From Streptomyces umbrinus (GTDB lineage Bacteria; Actinomycetota; Actinomycetes; Streptomycetales; Streptomycetaceae), in the NCBI RefSeq assembly GCF_030817415.1, contig NZ_JAUSZI010000002.1:2728001-2792000 (forward strand): a stretch of 64,000 bases of DNA, written 5' to 3'. The notes beneath the pieces are model-generated. The model was not told the origin of the DNA, ran no database searches, and saw only the letters and a program-made list of their open reading frames with translations. This document shows positions 24,390 to 35,000 of this stretch, piece after piece. How positions within the stretch are numbered: position 1 is the stretch's first letter; each line of letters starts with the position of its first letter. Both the position numbers and the translations under genes were made by a program.

Positions 24390-25484
24390 ATGACCCCTGT
24401 GGGCGTTGACGATCTCGCGGACCGCGTCCTCGGCGGCTGGCTCGGCCGGATCGCGGGCAACATGCTCGGCAAACCGGTGGAGCGGGGTGACTACTGGACG
24501 CGGGACCGCATCGACCGCTATCTGCGGCAGGCCGACGCCCTGCCGCTCACCGACTACCTGCCGGAGCCGGCCGGCCCGAGCGAGGAGTTCGTGCTGCGGC
24601 CGGAGTGGCGCAGGTGCGTACGCGGCCGGATCCACGGCAGCTGCCGGGACGACGACGTGGACTACGCGATCCTCGGTCTGCACCTCCTGGAGACGCACGG
24701 CTTCGGCTTCAGTACGGAGCAGGTGGGCGACCTGTGGCTGCTGCGGCTGCCGTATCTGCAGACGTTCACGGCGGAGCGCGCGGCGTACCGGAACCTCGCG
24801 AACGGGCTGAAGCCGCCGCTGACGGCGACCTACGACAACCCGTACCAGGAGTGGATCGGGGCCCTCATCCGCGCCGACATCCACGGCTGGACCAGCCCGG
24901 GCCTGCCCCGCCGCGCGGCCTCCCTTGCCCGCCGGGACGCGGTCCTGTCCCACACCGGGAACGGTGTGTACGGGGCGATGTGGGCGGCCGCGCTGGTGGC
25001 CGCCGCGTTCACCGCGCCGACCGTGCGGGACGCCCTGGACACCGCGCTCACGGTGATCCCGGCGAGCAGCCGCCTGGCGCGTACCGTGCGCCGGGTGATG
25101 ACGCTCCACGAGACCGGGCTGAGCTGGGAGGACACGCTCGACACGGCGGCGGAGGAGACGGCGGGCCTCGGCTGGATCCACACGGTCCCGAACGCCGCCG
25201 TCCTGACAGCCGGACTCCTGTACGGCGAGGGCGACTTCACCCGCTCCATCGCGCTCACGGTCCGCGGCGGCCTGGACACCGACTCGAACGGCGCGACCGC
25301 GGGTTCCGTCGCGGGCGTGCTGGGCGGAGCCGCCGCGATTCCCCCGCAGTGGACGGTCCCGCTGGAGGACACCGTGCACAGCGCGGTGTTCGGCTTCGAC
25401 GGCGTACGGATCAGTGAACTGGCGGAGCGGACAGTGCGGTTGGCGGTGAGTGCCGAGCTGCCCGCCGGGGCCGTGACGCGCTGA
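24390..25484 (+). CDS. ADP-ribosylglycohydrolase family protein (DraG-like)
   Basis: 364 residues. It starts with the family motif DRVLGGWLGRIAGNMLGKPVE, has DDDVDYAILGLHLLE (the first metal-binding acidic cluster), HTGNGVYGAMWAAAL in the middle, and GGLDTDSNGATAGSVAGVLGG, the second Mg-binding motif D-T-D-x-x-G-A. The enzyme removes ADP-ribose from arginine or related linkages; the target is unknown. ATG 24390 is the first start that does not add unrelated sequence. It lies beside NUDIX and sirtuin genes that act on ADP-ribose-type molecules. Confidence 0.88.
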   Translation: MTPVGVDDLADRVLGGWLGRIAGNMLGKPVERGDYWTRDRIDRYLRQADALPLTDYLPEPAGPSEEFVLRPEWRRCVRGRIHGSCRDDDVDYAILGLHLLETHGFGFSTEQVGDLWLLRLPYLQTFTAERAAYRNLANGLKPPLTATYDNPYQEWIGALIRADIHGWTSPGLPRRAASLARRDAVLSHTGNGVYGAMWAAALVAAAFTAPTVRDALDTALTVIPASSRLARTVRRVMTLHETGLSWEDTLDTAAEETAGLGWIHTVPNAAVLTAGLLYGEGDFTRSIALTVRGGLDTDSNGATAGSVAGVLGGAAAIPPQWTVPLEDTVHSAVFGFDGVRISELAERTVRLAVSAELPAGAVTR

Positions 25485-25564
25485 CCGCCGGGGCGGCGGC
25501 CTCGTAAGGATTACTCCCGGGTGATCTTGCCCGGGCGCCGGTCCTGCCTCGTTACGCTGCCCCA

Positions 25565-26056
25565 ATGACGACTCCTGACTACGCCACGTACATCGCGGGA
25601 CTCCCCCGGGTCCTCGTCGGTGCCGCCGCGCTCTTCCGTGACGCCGAGGGCCGTGTGCTGCTCGTCGAGCCCAACTACCGCGACGGGTGGGCCCTGCCCG
25701 GCGGAACCGTCGAGTCCGACGACGGCGAGACCCCGCGGCAGGGCGCCCGCCGGGAGACGCTGGAGGAGATCGGCCTGGACCTGGAGATCGGCAGGCTGCT
25801 CGCCGTGGACTGGGTGCCCGCCACCACGCGGCCGCCGATCGTGGCGTACCTGTACGACGGGGGCGTCCTGTCGGAGGACCAGTTCAAGGCGATCCGGCTC
25901 CAGGAGGAGGAACTGCTGTCCTGGCGCCTCGTGGCCCGCGAGGCGTTCCCCGAGTACATCTCGGGTTCCCTGGGCGGCCGGGTACTCGCCTCCCTGGACG
26001 TGCTCGCGACGGGCGCGGGGACGGTGGAACTGGAGAACGGCCGTCCCGTGGCCTGA
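25565..26056 (+). CDS. NUDIX hydrolase
   Basis: 163 residues with a NUDIX box GGTVESDDGETPRQGARRET followed by LEEIGLDL. The RE-x2-EE-x-G metal-binding core is intact, but the loop after the first Gly is two residues longer than the G-x5-E consensus. Such enzymes split nucleoside diphosphates linked to another group (ADP-ribose, NADH, dNTPs); substrate not determinable. TACGCT (25553-25558) ends 6 bases before the ATG, without a ribosome-binding site, indicating a leaderless message. Confidence 0.85.
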   Translation: MTTPDYATYIAGLPRVLVGAAALFRDAEGRVLLVEPNYRDGWALPGGTVESDDGETPRQGARRETLEEIGLDLEIGRLLAVDWVPATTRPPIVAYLYDGGVLSEDQFKAIRLQEEELLSWRLVAREAFPEYISGSLGGRVLASLDVLATGAGTVELENGRPVA

Positions 26057-26171
26057 GTCCTTGGATTCCTCACCTCCGCCGCCCGCATGACCCGGTGACC
26101 GGCGCGACGCGTGCTGTGCGGGCGCCCGATATCCGCTCGCCCCGCGTGCACACGCGACCTACCCTCGGCGC

Positions 26172-26897
26172 ATGAACAAGCCGCTCGTCGCTCTGCTCAG
26201 TGGCGCAGGTGTTTCCACCGACTCCGGGATCCCCGACTACCGCGGCCCCAACGGGCTGTGGCAGCGGGATCCCGAGGCGCAGAAGCTCGTGACGTACGAG
26301 TACTACATGGGTGATCCGGAGATCCGGCGCCGGTCCTGGCAGATGCGGCGGAAGAACCGCACACTGCAGGCGGAGCCGAACGCCGCACACCTGGCCGTGG
26401 CCGAACTGGAGCGGGCCGGGGTGCCGGTCAGGGTGATCACACAGAACGTGGACGGGCTGCACCAGCTCGCCGGGATGCCGACTCGCAAAGTGCTCGAACT
26501 GCACGGCAGCGCACGGAGTTTCGTGTGCACGAAGTGTCATGCGCGCGGGCCGATGGAGGACGCCCTCGCCCGGGTCGAGGCCGGGGAGGAGGACCCGCCC
26601 TGCCTGGAGTGCGGCGGGATCCTCAAGTCGGCGACAGTGTTCTTCGGTGAGCGGCTCGACCCCGTCGTCCTCGGCGAGGCCGTCGCCATCACCAAGGCAT
26701 GCCAGATCTTCATCGCCGTCGGCACCAGCCTCCAGGTCCAGCCCGCCGCCGGCCTCGCCGGAATCGCCGCCGACCACGACGCACGGCTCGTCATCGTCAA
26801 CGCCGAGCCGACCCCTTACGACGACTGCGCCGACGAGGTCGTCCGAGAGCCGATCGGCACGGCCCTGCCCGCGCTGCTGCGGGGCCTGGCCGGCTGA
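26172..26897 (+). CDS. NAD-dependent protein deacylase (SIR2 family)
   Basis: 241 residues, complete sirtuin. NAD-binding [15 protein letters not shown] (11-25), [12 protein letters not shown] with catalytic H111 in LHGS, four Zn-binding cysteines C119, C122, C144 and C147, then [14 protein letters not shown]. Removes acyl groups from lysines using NAD, giving O-acetyl-ADP-ribose. TACCCT (26160-26165) lies 6 bases before the ATG, a leaderless-type promoter. The convergent ogt gene lies 45 bases downstream. Confidence 0.94.
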   Translation: MNKPLVALLSGAGVSTDSGIPDYRGPNGLWQRDPEAQKLVTYEYYMGDPEIRRRSWQMRRKNRTLQAEPNAAHLAVAELERAGVPVRVITQNVDGLHQLAGMPTRKVLELHGSARSFVCTKCHARGPMEDALARVEAGEEDPPCLECGGILKSATVFFGERLDPVVLGEAVAITKACQIFIAVGTSLQVQPAAGLAGIAADHDARLVIVNAEPTPYDDCADEVVREPIGTALPALLRGLAG

Positions 26898-26941
26898 TCG
26901 GCAGCGGACGGGAGAACGGGGAATGGGGGCAGTCACCCCGC

Positions 26942-27433
26942 TCAGAACAGTGCGGTGTCCGCCTCTCCCCGTTCGAAGTCCAGCAGTTGCCGCTTGCGTT
27001 CCAGACCGCCGCCGTAACCGGTCAGGCTGCCATTGGCGCCGACGACCCGATGGCAGGGCACGATGATCCCCAGGGGGTTCTTGCCGTTGGCGAGGCCGAC
27101 CGCGCGGGATGCGTTCGGATTGCCGAGGGCGTCGGCGAGTTCACCGTACGAACGGGTCTCGCCGTACGGGATCTTCCGAAGCTGTTCCCAGACGGAGCGT
27201 TGGAACGGGGTTCCGTCCAGGTGGAGTCGGATCGTGAATTCCTTCAACTCGCCCGCGAAATAGGCCCGTAGCTCGTCGATCGTCTCGGTGAAGGGGGTGT
27301 CGTCCGGTTCGCCGAAGGTCTCCTCCGGTGGGCGGTGGCGCTGGTCGGTCATGTAGAGGCCGGACAGGACGCCGTCGGCGGCGACGAGGGTGAGCGGGCC
27401 GTAGGGGCTGTCGATCACTGTGTGCTGTTTCAC
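26942..27433 (-). CDS. ogt: Methylated-DNA--[protein]-cysteine S-methyltransferase
   Basis: 163 residues. The active site is IIVPCHRVVG, the family's P-C-H-R-V, preceded by the DNA-binding helix segment RSYGELADALGNPNASRAVG and the Asn hinge GLANGKNPLG. It repairs O6-alkylguanine by a one-shot transfer to Cys. GTG 27433 is preferred (GAGGA 6 bases upstream); ATG 27457, overlapping the upstream stop as ATGA, would add eight residues. Second gene of an alkylation-repair operon. Confidence 0.93.
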   Translation of the reverse strand: MKQHTVIDSPYGPLTLVAADGVLSGLYMTDQRHRPPEETFGEPDDTPFTETIDELRAYFAGELKEFTIRLHLDGTPFQRSVWEQLRKIPYGETRSYGELADALGNPNASRAVGLANGKNPLGIIVPCHRVVGANGSLTGYGGGLERKRQLLDFERGEADTALF

Positions 27434-27453
27434 TGAAGGTCCTCGGGCCGGAG

Positions 27454-28938
27454 TCATGCGGGAAGGAAGTTGATCGGGTGGCTGTCGGTCGCCCACAGGT
27501 ACTGGACGGCGTACGCGCGCCAGGGCCGCCAGTCCGCGGCGCGTGCCGTGAGCGCGGTGGGAGTGGACGGCAGGCTCAACTCCTGGGCGGCGCGCCGGAC
27601 TCCGAGGTCGGTGGGCAGAAAGGCGTCGGGGTCGCCGAGGGCGCGCATGGCGATGACCTCGACGGTCCACGGCCCGAAACCGGGCAGCGCCAGCAGCCGG
27701 GCCCGGCTCTCCGCCCAGTCGCTCTCCACGCCCAAGTGGAGTGTTCCGTCGGCCAGTTGGCGGACGAGAGTGGTGAGGGTGGCCCGGCGGGTGGCCGGCA
27801 TGGCGAGCGCCTCGGGGTCGAGGGCCGCCAGCGACTCCGCGGACGGGAAGAGGTGCGTGAGCCCGCCTTCGGGGTCGTCGACCGCCTCTCCGTGCGCCGC
27901 GACCAACCGGGCCGCGTGCGTACGCGCCGCGGCTGTGGAGACCTGCTGGCCCAGCACGGCCCGTACGGCGAACTCGGCCTCGTCGACCGTACGCGGCACC
28001 CGGCGGCCCGGCGCCTTGTCGACGAGCGGGGCCAGCAGTGGGTCCGTACGCAGTTGGTCGTCGACCGCGACCGGGTCGGCGTCGAGGTCGAGCATGCGGC
28101 GGCAGCGGCTGATGGCGACGGTCAGGTCGCGCATGTCGGTGAGGGTGAGCCGGCAGCCGATGTGGTCGGCCGTCGGAGTGAGCGCGACGACGCCGTGACC
28201 GTAGGGCAGCCGCAAGGTGCGCCGGTACGCGCCGTCGCGCCACTCCTCCACGCCGGGTACGGCGGTGGCGGCGAGGTGGCCGAAGAGGTTGTCGGGGTTG
28301 AGCGGGGACCTGAAGGGCAGGCGCAGGCTCAACACCCCTGGTGTGCCTGATGAGTTGGCATCGCTCGCCCGGTTCTTCGGGACCCTGGTGCGCAGCTCGC
28401 TCGGTGAGAGGGCGAAGACCTCGCGGACCGTGTCGTTGAAGGTGCGGATGGAGGAGAAGCCCGCCGCGAAGGCGATGTCGGCCATCGGGAGCGGGGTCGT
28501 CTCGATGAGCAGCCGTGCCGTCTGGGCGCGCTGGGCGCGGGCGAGGGCAAGCGGTCCGGCGCCCAGCTCGGCGAGGAGCTGCCGTTCGATCTGCCGGGTG
28601 CTGTAGCCGAGCCGTGTCGCCAGGCCCGGCACGCCCTCGCGGTCCACGATCCCGTCACCGATCAGCCTCATCGCGCGGGCCACGAGGTCCGCGCGCTGGT
28701 TCCACTCGGGCGAGCCGGGGCTCGTATCGGGGCGGCACCGCTTGCAGGCCCGGAACCCGGCCTGCTGGCAGGCGGCGGCGCTCGGGTAGAACGTCATGTT
28801 CTCCGGCTTCGGCGGCACGACGGGGCAACTCGGTCGGCAGTAGATCCGCGTGGTCAGCACCGCCGTGAAGAACCACCCGTCGAAGCGGGCGTCCTTCGAC
28901 TGGACGGCGCGTACGCAGCGCTCGGTGTCGGTGTGCAT
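27454..28938 (-). CDS. Ada-AlkA fusion: methyl-accepting regulator and 3-methyladenine DNA glycosylase
   Basis: 494 residues in three parts. The Ada-type Zn domain (about 1-75) has four cysteines, RIYCRPSCP and ACKRCRPD, one of which accepts methyl from phosphotriesters. An AraC helix-turn-helix follows (about 85-185, MADIAFAAGFSSIRTFNDTVREVF). The AlkA part (about 205-490) has HhH-GPD LLALPGFGPWTVEVIAM and the catalytic Asp in LPTDLGVR. It senses alkylation, activates its operon and excises alkylated bases. ATG 28938 is chosen because homologous sequence starts there; ATG 28950 or 28962 are also open. Confidence 0.9.
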   Translation of the reverse strand: MHTDTERCVRAVQSKDARFDGWFFTAVLTTRIYCRPSCPVVPPKPENMTFYPSAAACQQAGFRACKRCRPDTSPGSPEWNQRADLVARAMRLIGDGIVDREGVPGLATRLGYSTRQIERQLLAELGAGPLALARAQRAQTARLLIETTPLPMADIAFAAGFSSIRTFNDTVREVFALSPSELRTRVPKNRASDANSSGTPGVLSLRLPFRSPLNPDNLFGHLAATAVPGVEEWRDGAYRRTLRLPYGHGVVALTPTADHIGCRLTLTDMRDLTVAISRCRRMLDLDADPVAVDDQLRTDPLLAPLVDKAPGRRVPRTVDEAEFAVRAVLGQQVSTAAARTHAARLVAAHGEAVDDPEGGLTHLFPSAESLAALDPEALAMPATRRATLTTLVRQLADGTLHLGVESDWAESRARLLALPGFGPWTVEVIAMRALGDPDAFLPTDLGVRRAAQELSLPSTPTALTARAADWRPWRAYAVQYLWATDSHPINFLPA

Positions 28939-29023
28939 CCCGTTCTGCATACCTCCCAGCATCGGCCATGGTCATGGCACTGGCTGGCGAGAATCCGACA
29001 TCTACCTGAGGGCGCCTCCCCCT

Positions 29024-32000
29024 CTACTCGAGGAGGCCTCCCTCAGCCTCGCCGAGGGTGCCGATCCAGGTGCGGACCGCGGACGCCGTCGTACGGGCAT
29101 CTTCCCGGAGGAGGGTCAGATGGTCGCCCGGGACGTCCGCACTCTCGTGCGGCAGCGGCCACGAGGTCCGCCAGCCGTCCGCGTCCGGTCCCGCCGCCAT
29201 CTCCGGCGTGGGCCGCGTGGCCCGTACCAGCAGGGTCGGCGTCTCGACCGGTTCCGGGTCCCAGTCCATGAAGATCCGCGTGTACGCCCCCATGGCGGCG
29301 ACGCCGGTGTCCTCGTACAGGCGGGGTGCGACGGCGGCGGGCAGGGCGAGCAGCCAGTCCTTGCGGCTGTTCTCTTCGTCGATGAGGTACGTGTCGAGCA
29401 GGACCTGGCCCGCGGGAGGCGTCCCGAGCCGTTCGAGCTCCCGGGTCACGGCGTGGGCGGTGGCACCGCCCGTGGACGCGCCGACGAGCACGAAGGGCCG
29501 GTCGCCGACGTGCCGCAGCACCGTCTCGGCGTGGGTGCGCGCCAGCGCCTCCCGGTCGGCGGGCACGGCGGCGCCCGCGCCGAGGCCCGGGTGCGGGAGT
29601 TCCAGTACGTCCCGTTCGCCGTCGAAGCAGCGGTGGAAGTCGGCGAACTCCCCTCCCGGTACGGCGAAGGGCGGATGGTGCCCGGCGAGGAAGACGAGCA
29701 CGGGACGGGCGGGGCCCTCGGCCCGGCGGACCGGTGGCAGGGCATGCTCCCGGCTCTCGGACGCCTCGAACGTCGGCAGCGCACGGGACGCGGAGAACAG
29801 CATGTGCATACCCGCGGTCACCTCGCCCTTCGCGCAGAGTGTGCGGTAGAGGGCGGCCAGGGTCTGGGGCGGGCGGGTCACGGGGTCGGTCCGCGTGGGG
29901 GTGGGGCCGGGCTGCGCCTTCGGATCCAGGCTGTGATCCGGACCGTGAAACGGGCCGCGATTCGGGCCGTGATTCGGGCTCTGGTCCGGCCACGGCTTCT
30001 GCCCCGGATCCGGATCCTGCCTCCGTTCCTGCGCCTGCGCCTGCGCCTGCATCTGCGCCTGCGCCTCGGGCGTTTCGCCGTTGATCAAGCCGAGCAGATG
30101 CCGGGCGAGCGCGTCCGTCGTGGGGTGGTCGAACACCACCGTGGCGGGCAGCCAGAGCCCCGTGGCCGTGGTGAGCGCGTTGCGGAGCTGGACCGCCATC
30201 AGGGAGTCGAAGCCGAGGTCGGCGAGGGGCTTGCCGGCGGGGAGCGCGTCGCCGTCGGGGTATCCGAGGACCACGGCGACCGTGTCACGCACCAGCTCCG
30301 CCAGCGCGCCCTCCCGTTCCCCGTCGGGCAGCCCCGCCAACCGCTCGCGCCATGCTCCCGGCCCCACCGCGACCTGTGCCCCGGTCCCGGTCCCAGTCCC
30401 GGTGCCGGGGGCGGCTGACGGTCGTCCCGTGCCCGTGCGTACCAGCCCCCGCAACAACGGTGGTACGAGCCCGTCGGCGGACCGGAGAGCGGCCCGGTGC
30501 AGCAGAACGGGCGCGAGCACCGGCTCGTCGGTGCTCAGTGCCGCGTCGAACAGCGCCATGCCCTGCTCCCGGGAGAGCGCCCGGACCAGTTCCCGGCCCG
30601 TCGCCTCGCGGAGCCCGGCCGCCATACCGCCATCGTGCTCCCACAGCCCCCACGCGAGGGAGACCGCGGGCAGGCCCAGCGAGACGCGGTGGTGGGCGAG
30701 GGCGTCCAGGAAGGAGTTCGCCGCCGCGTAGTTGCCCTGGCCGGGCCGGCCGAGCAGCCCCGACGCCGAGGAGAACATCACGAACGCCGACAGGTCCAGA
30801 TCACGGGTCAGCTCATGAAGGTGCCATGCCGCGTCCGCCTTGGGCCGCAGCACAGCCGCCATCCGCTCCGGCGTCAGCGAGTCCAGTACGCCGTCGTCGA
30901 GCACCCCCGCCGCGTGGACCACGGCACTCAACGGAGGCTCGCAGAGCCCGATCACCTCGGCCACTGCGGAAAGGTCGGCCGCGTCGCACGCGTCCACCCG
31001 CACCTCCGCGCCCAACTCCTCCAATTCCGCGCGCAGTTCAGTCGCGCCCGGTGCCTGCGGGCCGCGTCGCCCAGTCAGGAGCAGGTGCCGTACGCCGTGA
31101 TCGGTGACCAGATGCCGGGCCAGTTCCGCGCCGAGCGCGCCCGTGCCGCCGGTGATCAGCACGGTGCCGTGTGGTCCGAAGGCTCCGGTTTCGGGCGGCC
31201 CGGCGGCGGAGGCCGCTCGAAGCGGTCCGGCGGAGGCCGCGACCAGCCGCGGTGCCGTCAACTGTCCGGCACGGATGGACAGTTGGGGTTCCCCTGTGGC
31301 CACTGCCTCGGACAGCATCCGCAAGGACTCCGGCCGTCCGTCCACGTCGACCAGGACTACACGGCCCGGCATCTCCGACTGGGCTGTGCGCACCAGGCCC
31401 CATACGGCGGCTCCGGCCAGGTCCGGGACCGGTGCGGTGGCGTCCCGGGTCACGACGAGCAGCTGTGAACCCGCCGTCTGCGGGTTGGCCTGCCAGGTCC
31501 GCAGTGCTTCCAGGATCCTGCCGGTCAGTTGGTGGGTTGCGGAGACGGGATCGGGGGTCGCGGCGGGGGTGAGGGCCGTGAGCACCACGACGTCGGGCGC
31601 GGAGGGCTTCCCGGCCGGCGGAGTGTCCGTGTCACCCGTCGGCGGAGGGTACGCGCCGAGGCCCAACTCGTCCGGCCCCAGCACTGTCCAAGCCCGTCCA
31701 CCGGAATCGGCAGGCGAGTTGGCGACCGCGGCAACCGCGACGACCGGTGTCCAGTCGGGGCGCAGCAACGCCCGCCGCACCACGTCGTCCGCCGAATCCA
31801 GTTGGCCGCCGGGCAGTTCTCGGGTGACCAGTGACTCGACTCCGGCAACCGGCCGCCCCGCCGTGTCGGCGAGCGTCACCGTGACGGCCCCCGGCCCCGT
31901 CGGCGTCAGCCGCACCCGTACCTCGGACGCCCCATCGGCGTACAACTGCACACCACTCCAGGCGAACGGCAGCCGTACGGAACCTGAGTCGCGCTCGGAG

Positions 32001-35000
32001 CCTAGCCCAGCCTCCGAGTCGAACCCGGCCAGCAGCATGCTGTGCACCGCCGCGTCCAGGAGAGCCGGATGTATGCCGAAGCGTGCGGCGTCCGGGGTCT
32101 GTTCCTCGGGGAGCCGGACCTCCGCGAAGAGTTCCGCTCCTCGCCGCCACACCGCGCGGACGCCCTGGAACGCGGGCCCGTAGCCGAGGTCACCGTCCGC
32201 CAACGCCTCGTACGCGTCGGCGAGTTGTACTTCCACTGCGCCTTCGGGAGGCCACACCTTCAGGTCGCTCTCCGACGGGTCCGTCGTCGCCGAAGGCGCC
32301 CCGCTCAGCGACCCTGTGACGTGCCGAGTCCAGCCCTCATCCGCCCCGTCCGGCTCACCCGGCTCGTCCGGCCGCGAGTAGATGTCGACGGAACGCCGCC
32401 CGGAGTCGTCCCCCGGACCGACCACCACCTGGACCTGTACCCCCGCACCACCGGACAGCACGAGCGGCGCCACGACCACGAGTTCGTCCAGGCGGGCGCA
32501 GTCGACCTCGTCACCGGCGCGGACGGCCATCTCCACGAAGGCGGTCGCGGGGACGAGTACCCTCCCCGCGACGACATGGTCTCCGAGCCAGGGCTGTGCG
32601 ACCGTCGAGAGCCGCCCGGACAGTACCGTCCGGTCCGTGTCCGGCACCGTGAACGCCGGTCCGAGCAGCGGATGCCCGTGCGCGTCGGCCCGGGCCTCAA
32701 CACCGGCACCTGCACCTGCACCCGCACGGGGAGCCTCCAGCCAATAGCGCCGCCGCTGGAAGGAGTACGTCGGCAGATCGACCCGCCGCGCCCCCGAACC
32801 GACGAACACCGCGGCCCAATCGACCCCCGCACCGCGCACATGCAGCCGGGCCACGGCCGACAGCAGCGACTCGGATTCCCGCATGCCGGACTCACCCGTC
32901 AACCGCCCAACTGCCGCGGCGAATTCGGCACTGCCGCCGATACCGGGACGCGACAGCACGTCCTCGGCCGCCACGCTCAGCACGGGTCCGGGACCGACCT
33001 CCAGAAAGGCCCCGACGTCCTCGTGCTCGCCCAGCCACCGCACGGCGTCCCCGAACCGCACCGGCAGACGGGCATGACGTACCCAGTACTCCGCCGAGCA
33101 GAGCTCTCCGGCCTCGACGTCGACCGGGCGCCCAGACACGGTGGACACCACCGGAATCCGCGGCTGCCGGTACGTCAACTCCCCGGCCACGCGCCGGAAT
33201 TCGTCGAGCATCGGCTCCACCAGCGGCGAGTGGAAGGCATGACTCACCCGCAGCCGTACGGTCCTGTGCCCACGCCCCGCGAAGGTGTCGGCGACGGTGA
33301 GCACGGCGTCGCGTACGCCAGAGATCACCACAGAGCGCGGCCCGTTCACGGAGGCGATCGCGACCCGGTCCGTGAGCCCGAGGCCGGTCAGTACGGGGAG
33401 GACCTCGTCTTCGGCCGCGTTCAGCGCGACCATCGCCCCGCCCTCCGGCAGCGCCTGCATCAGGCGGCCGCGGGCCGCGACGAGGGCGGCGGCGTCGGAC
33501 AGGTCCAGCACGCCGGCGACATGCGCCGCGGCCAGTTCCCCGACCGAATGCCCGACCAGGAAGTCGGGCCGTACGCCCCAGGATTCCAGCAGCCGGAACA
33601 GCGCCACCTCGAAGGCGAACAGAGCTGCCTGGGTGAAGTCCGTACGGTCGAGGCGCGAGGCTTCCGGTGAACCGTCCTCCGCGAACACCACCGTGCGCAG
33701 CGGGCGTTCGAGCCGTCCGTCGAGTGCCTCGCACACCTCGTCGAAGGCGGTCGCGAACGCGGGGAAGGTCTCGGACAACTCCCGCCCCATGCCGACGCGT
33801 TGGGCGCCCTGCCCGGTGAACAGGAACGCCGTACGGATGCCGGGGTCGGCGACACCCTGGACGGTTCCGGGGGCGAGCTCGCCCTCCGCAAGGGCTCGGA
33901 GTCCCGCCAACTCCCGCTCCCCCGGGGGTACGGCGGCGCGATACGTGAGCGCCGATCTCGACACGGCGAGCGAGAGGGCGATGTCGGCCGAGTCGGCGGG
34001 GGTCAGCGCGGCGGGCCTGGCGGCCAACTCGGCAGCCAGCCGCCGTGCTTGGCCGCGCAGGGCGGGCTCATCGGCTCCTGACAACAGCCAGGGCACCCGG
34101 GGCAGCGCCGTCGTCGCCGCATCAGCCATGTCGGCCTTCTCAGCACGCCCGGCCGTCTCAACACGCCCGGCCCTTTCGACCCCGGGCGCCTCTTCGAGGA
34201 TCACGTGGGCGTTGGTCCCGCCGATCCCGAACGCCGACACACCCGCCCGGCGCGGCCGGTCGGGCGACGACGGCCAGGGCCGGGCCGCGGTCAGCAGTTC
34301 CACCCGGCCCGAGGCCCAGTCGACGTGCGGGGACGGCGTCTCGGCGTGCAGGGTCGCGGGCAGCTCCCCGTGCCGCATGGCCTGCACCATCTTGATGACT
34401 CCGGCGACCCCGGCGGCCGCCTGGGTGTGCCCGAGGTTGGACTTGACCGAGCCCAGCCAGAGCGGCGACTGCTCCGGGGCACGGTCCTGTCCGTACGTGG
34501 CCAGCAGCGCGCCCGCCTCGATCGGATCGCCGAGCTTCGTGCCGGTGCCGTGCCCCTCCACCGCGTCGACATCACTCCCCTGGAGCCCGGCGTCGGCAAG
34601 TGCGCGGGCGATGAGCTGCCGCTGAGCCTGGCCGTTGGGCGCGGTGAGCCCGTTGGAGGCCCCGTCGGAGTTGACGGCGGAACCCCGCAGCACGGCCAGC
34701 ACCGGATGTCCGTTGCGCCGCGCGTCGGACAGCCGCTCCAGCAGGACGAGCCCGACGCCCTCGCCCCAGCCGGTACCGTCCGCCGACGACGAGAACGACT
34801 TGCAGCGGCCGTCGGGCGACAGCCCGCGCTGCCTGCTGAACATGGTGAACGACCTCGGTGTCGCCATCACCGTGACACCGCCCGCCAGGGCCATCGAGCA
34901 CTCGCCGGAGCGCAACGCACGCGCCGCCCAGTGCAGCGACACCAACGAGGCCGAGCACGCGGTGTCGAGGGTGATCGCCGGGCCGCGCAGCCCGTACGTG

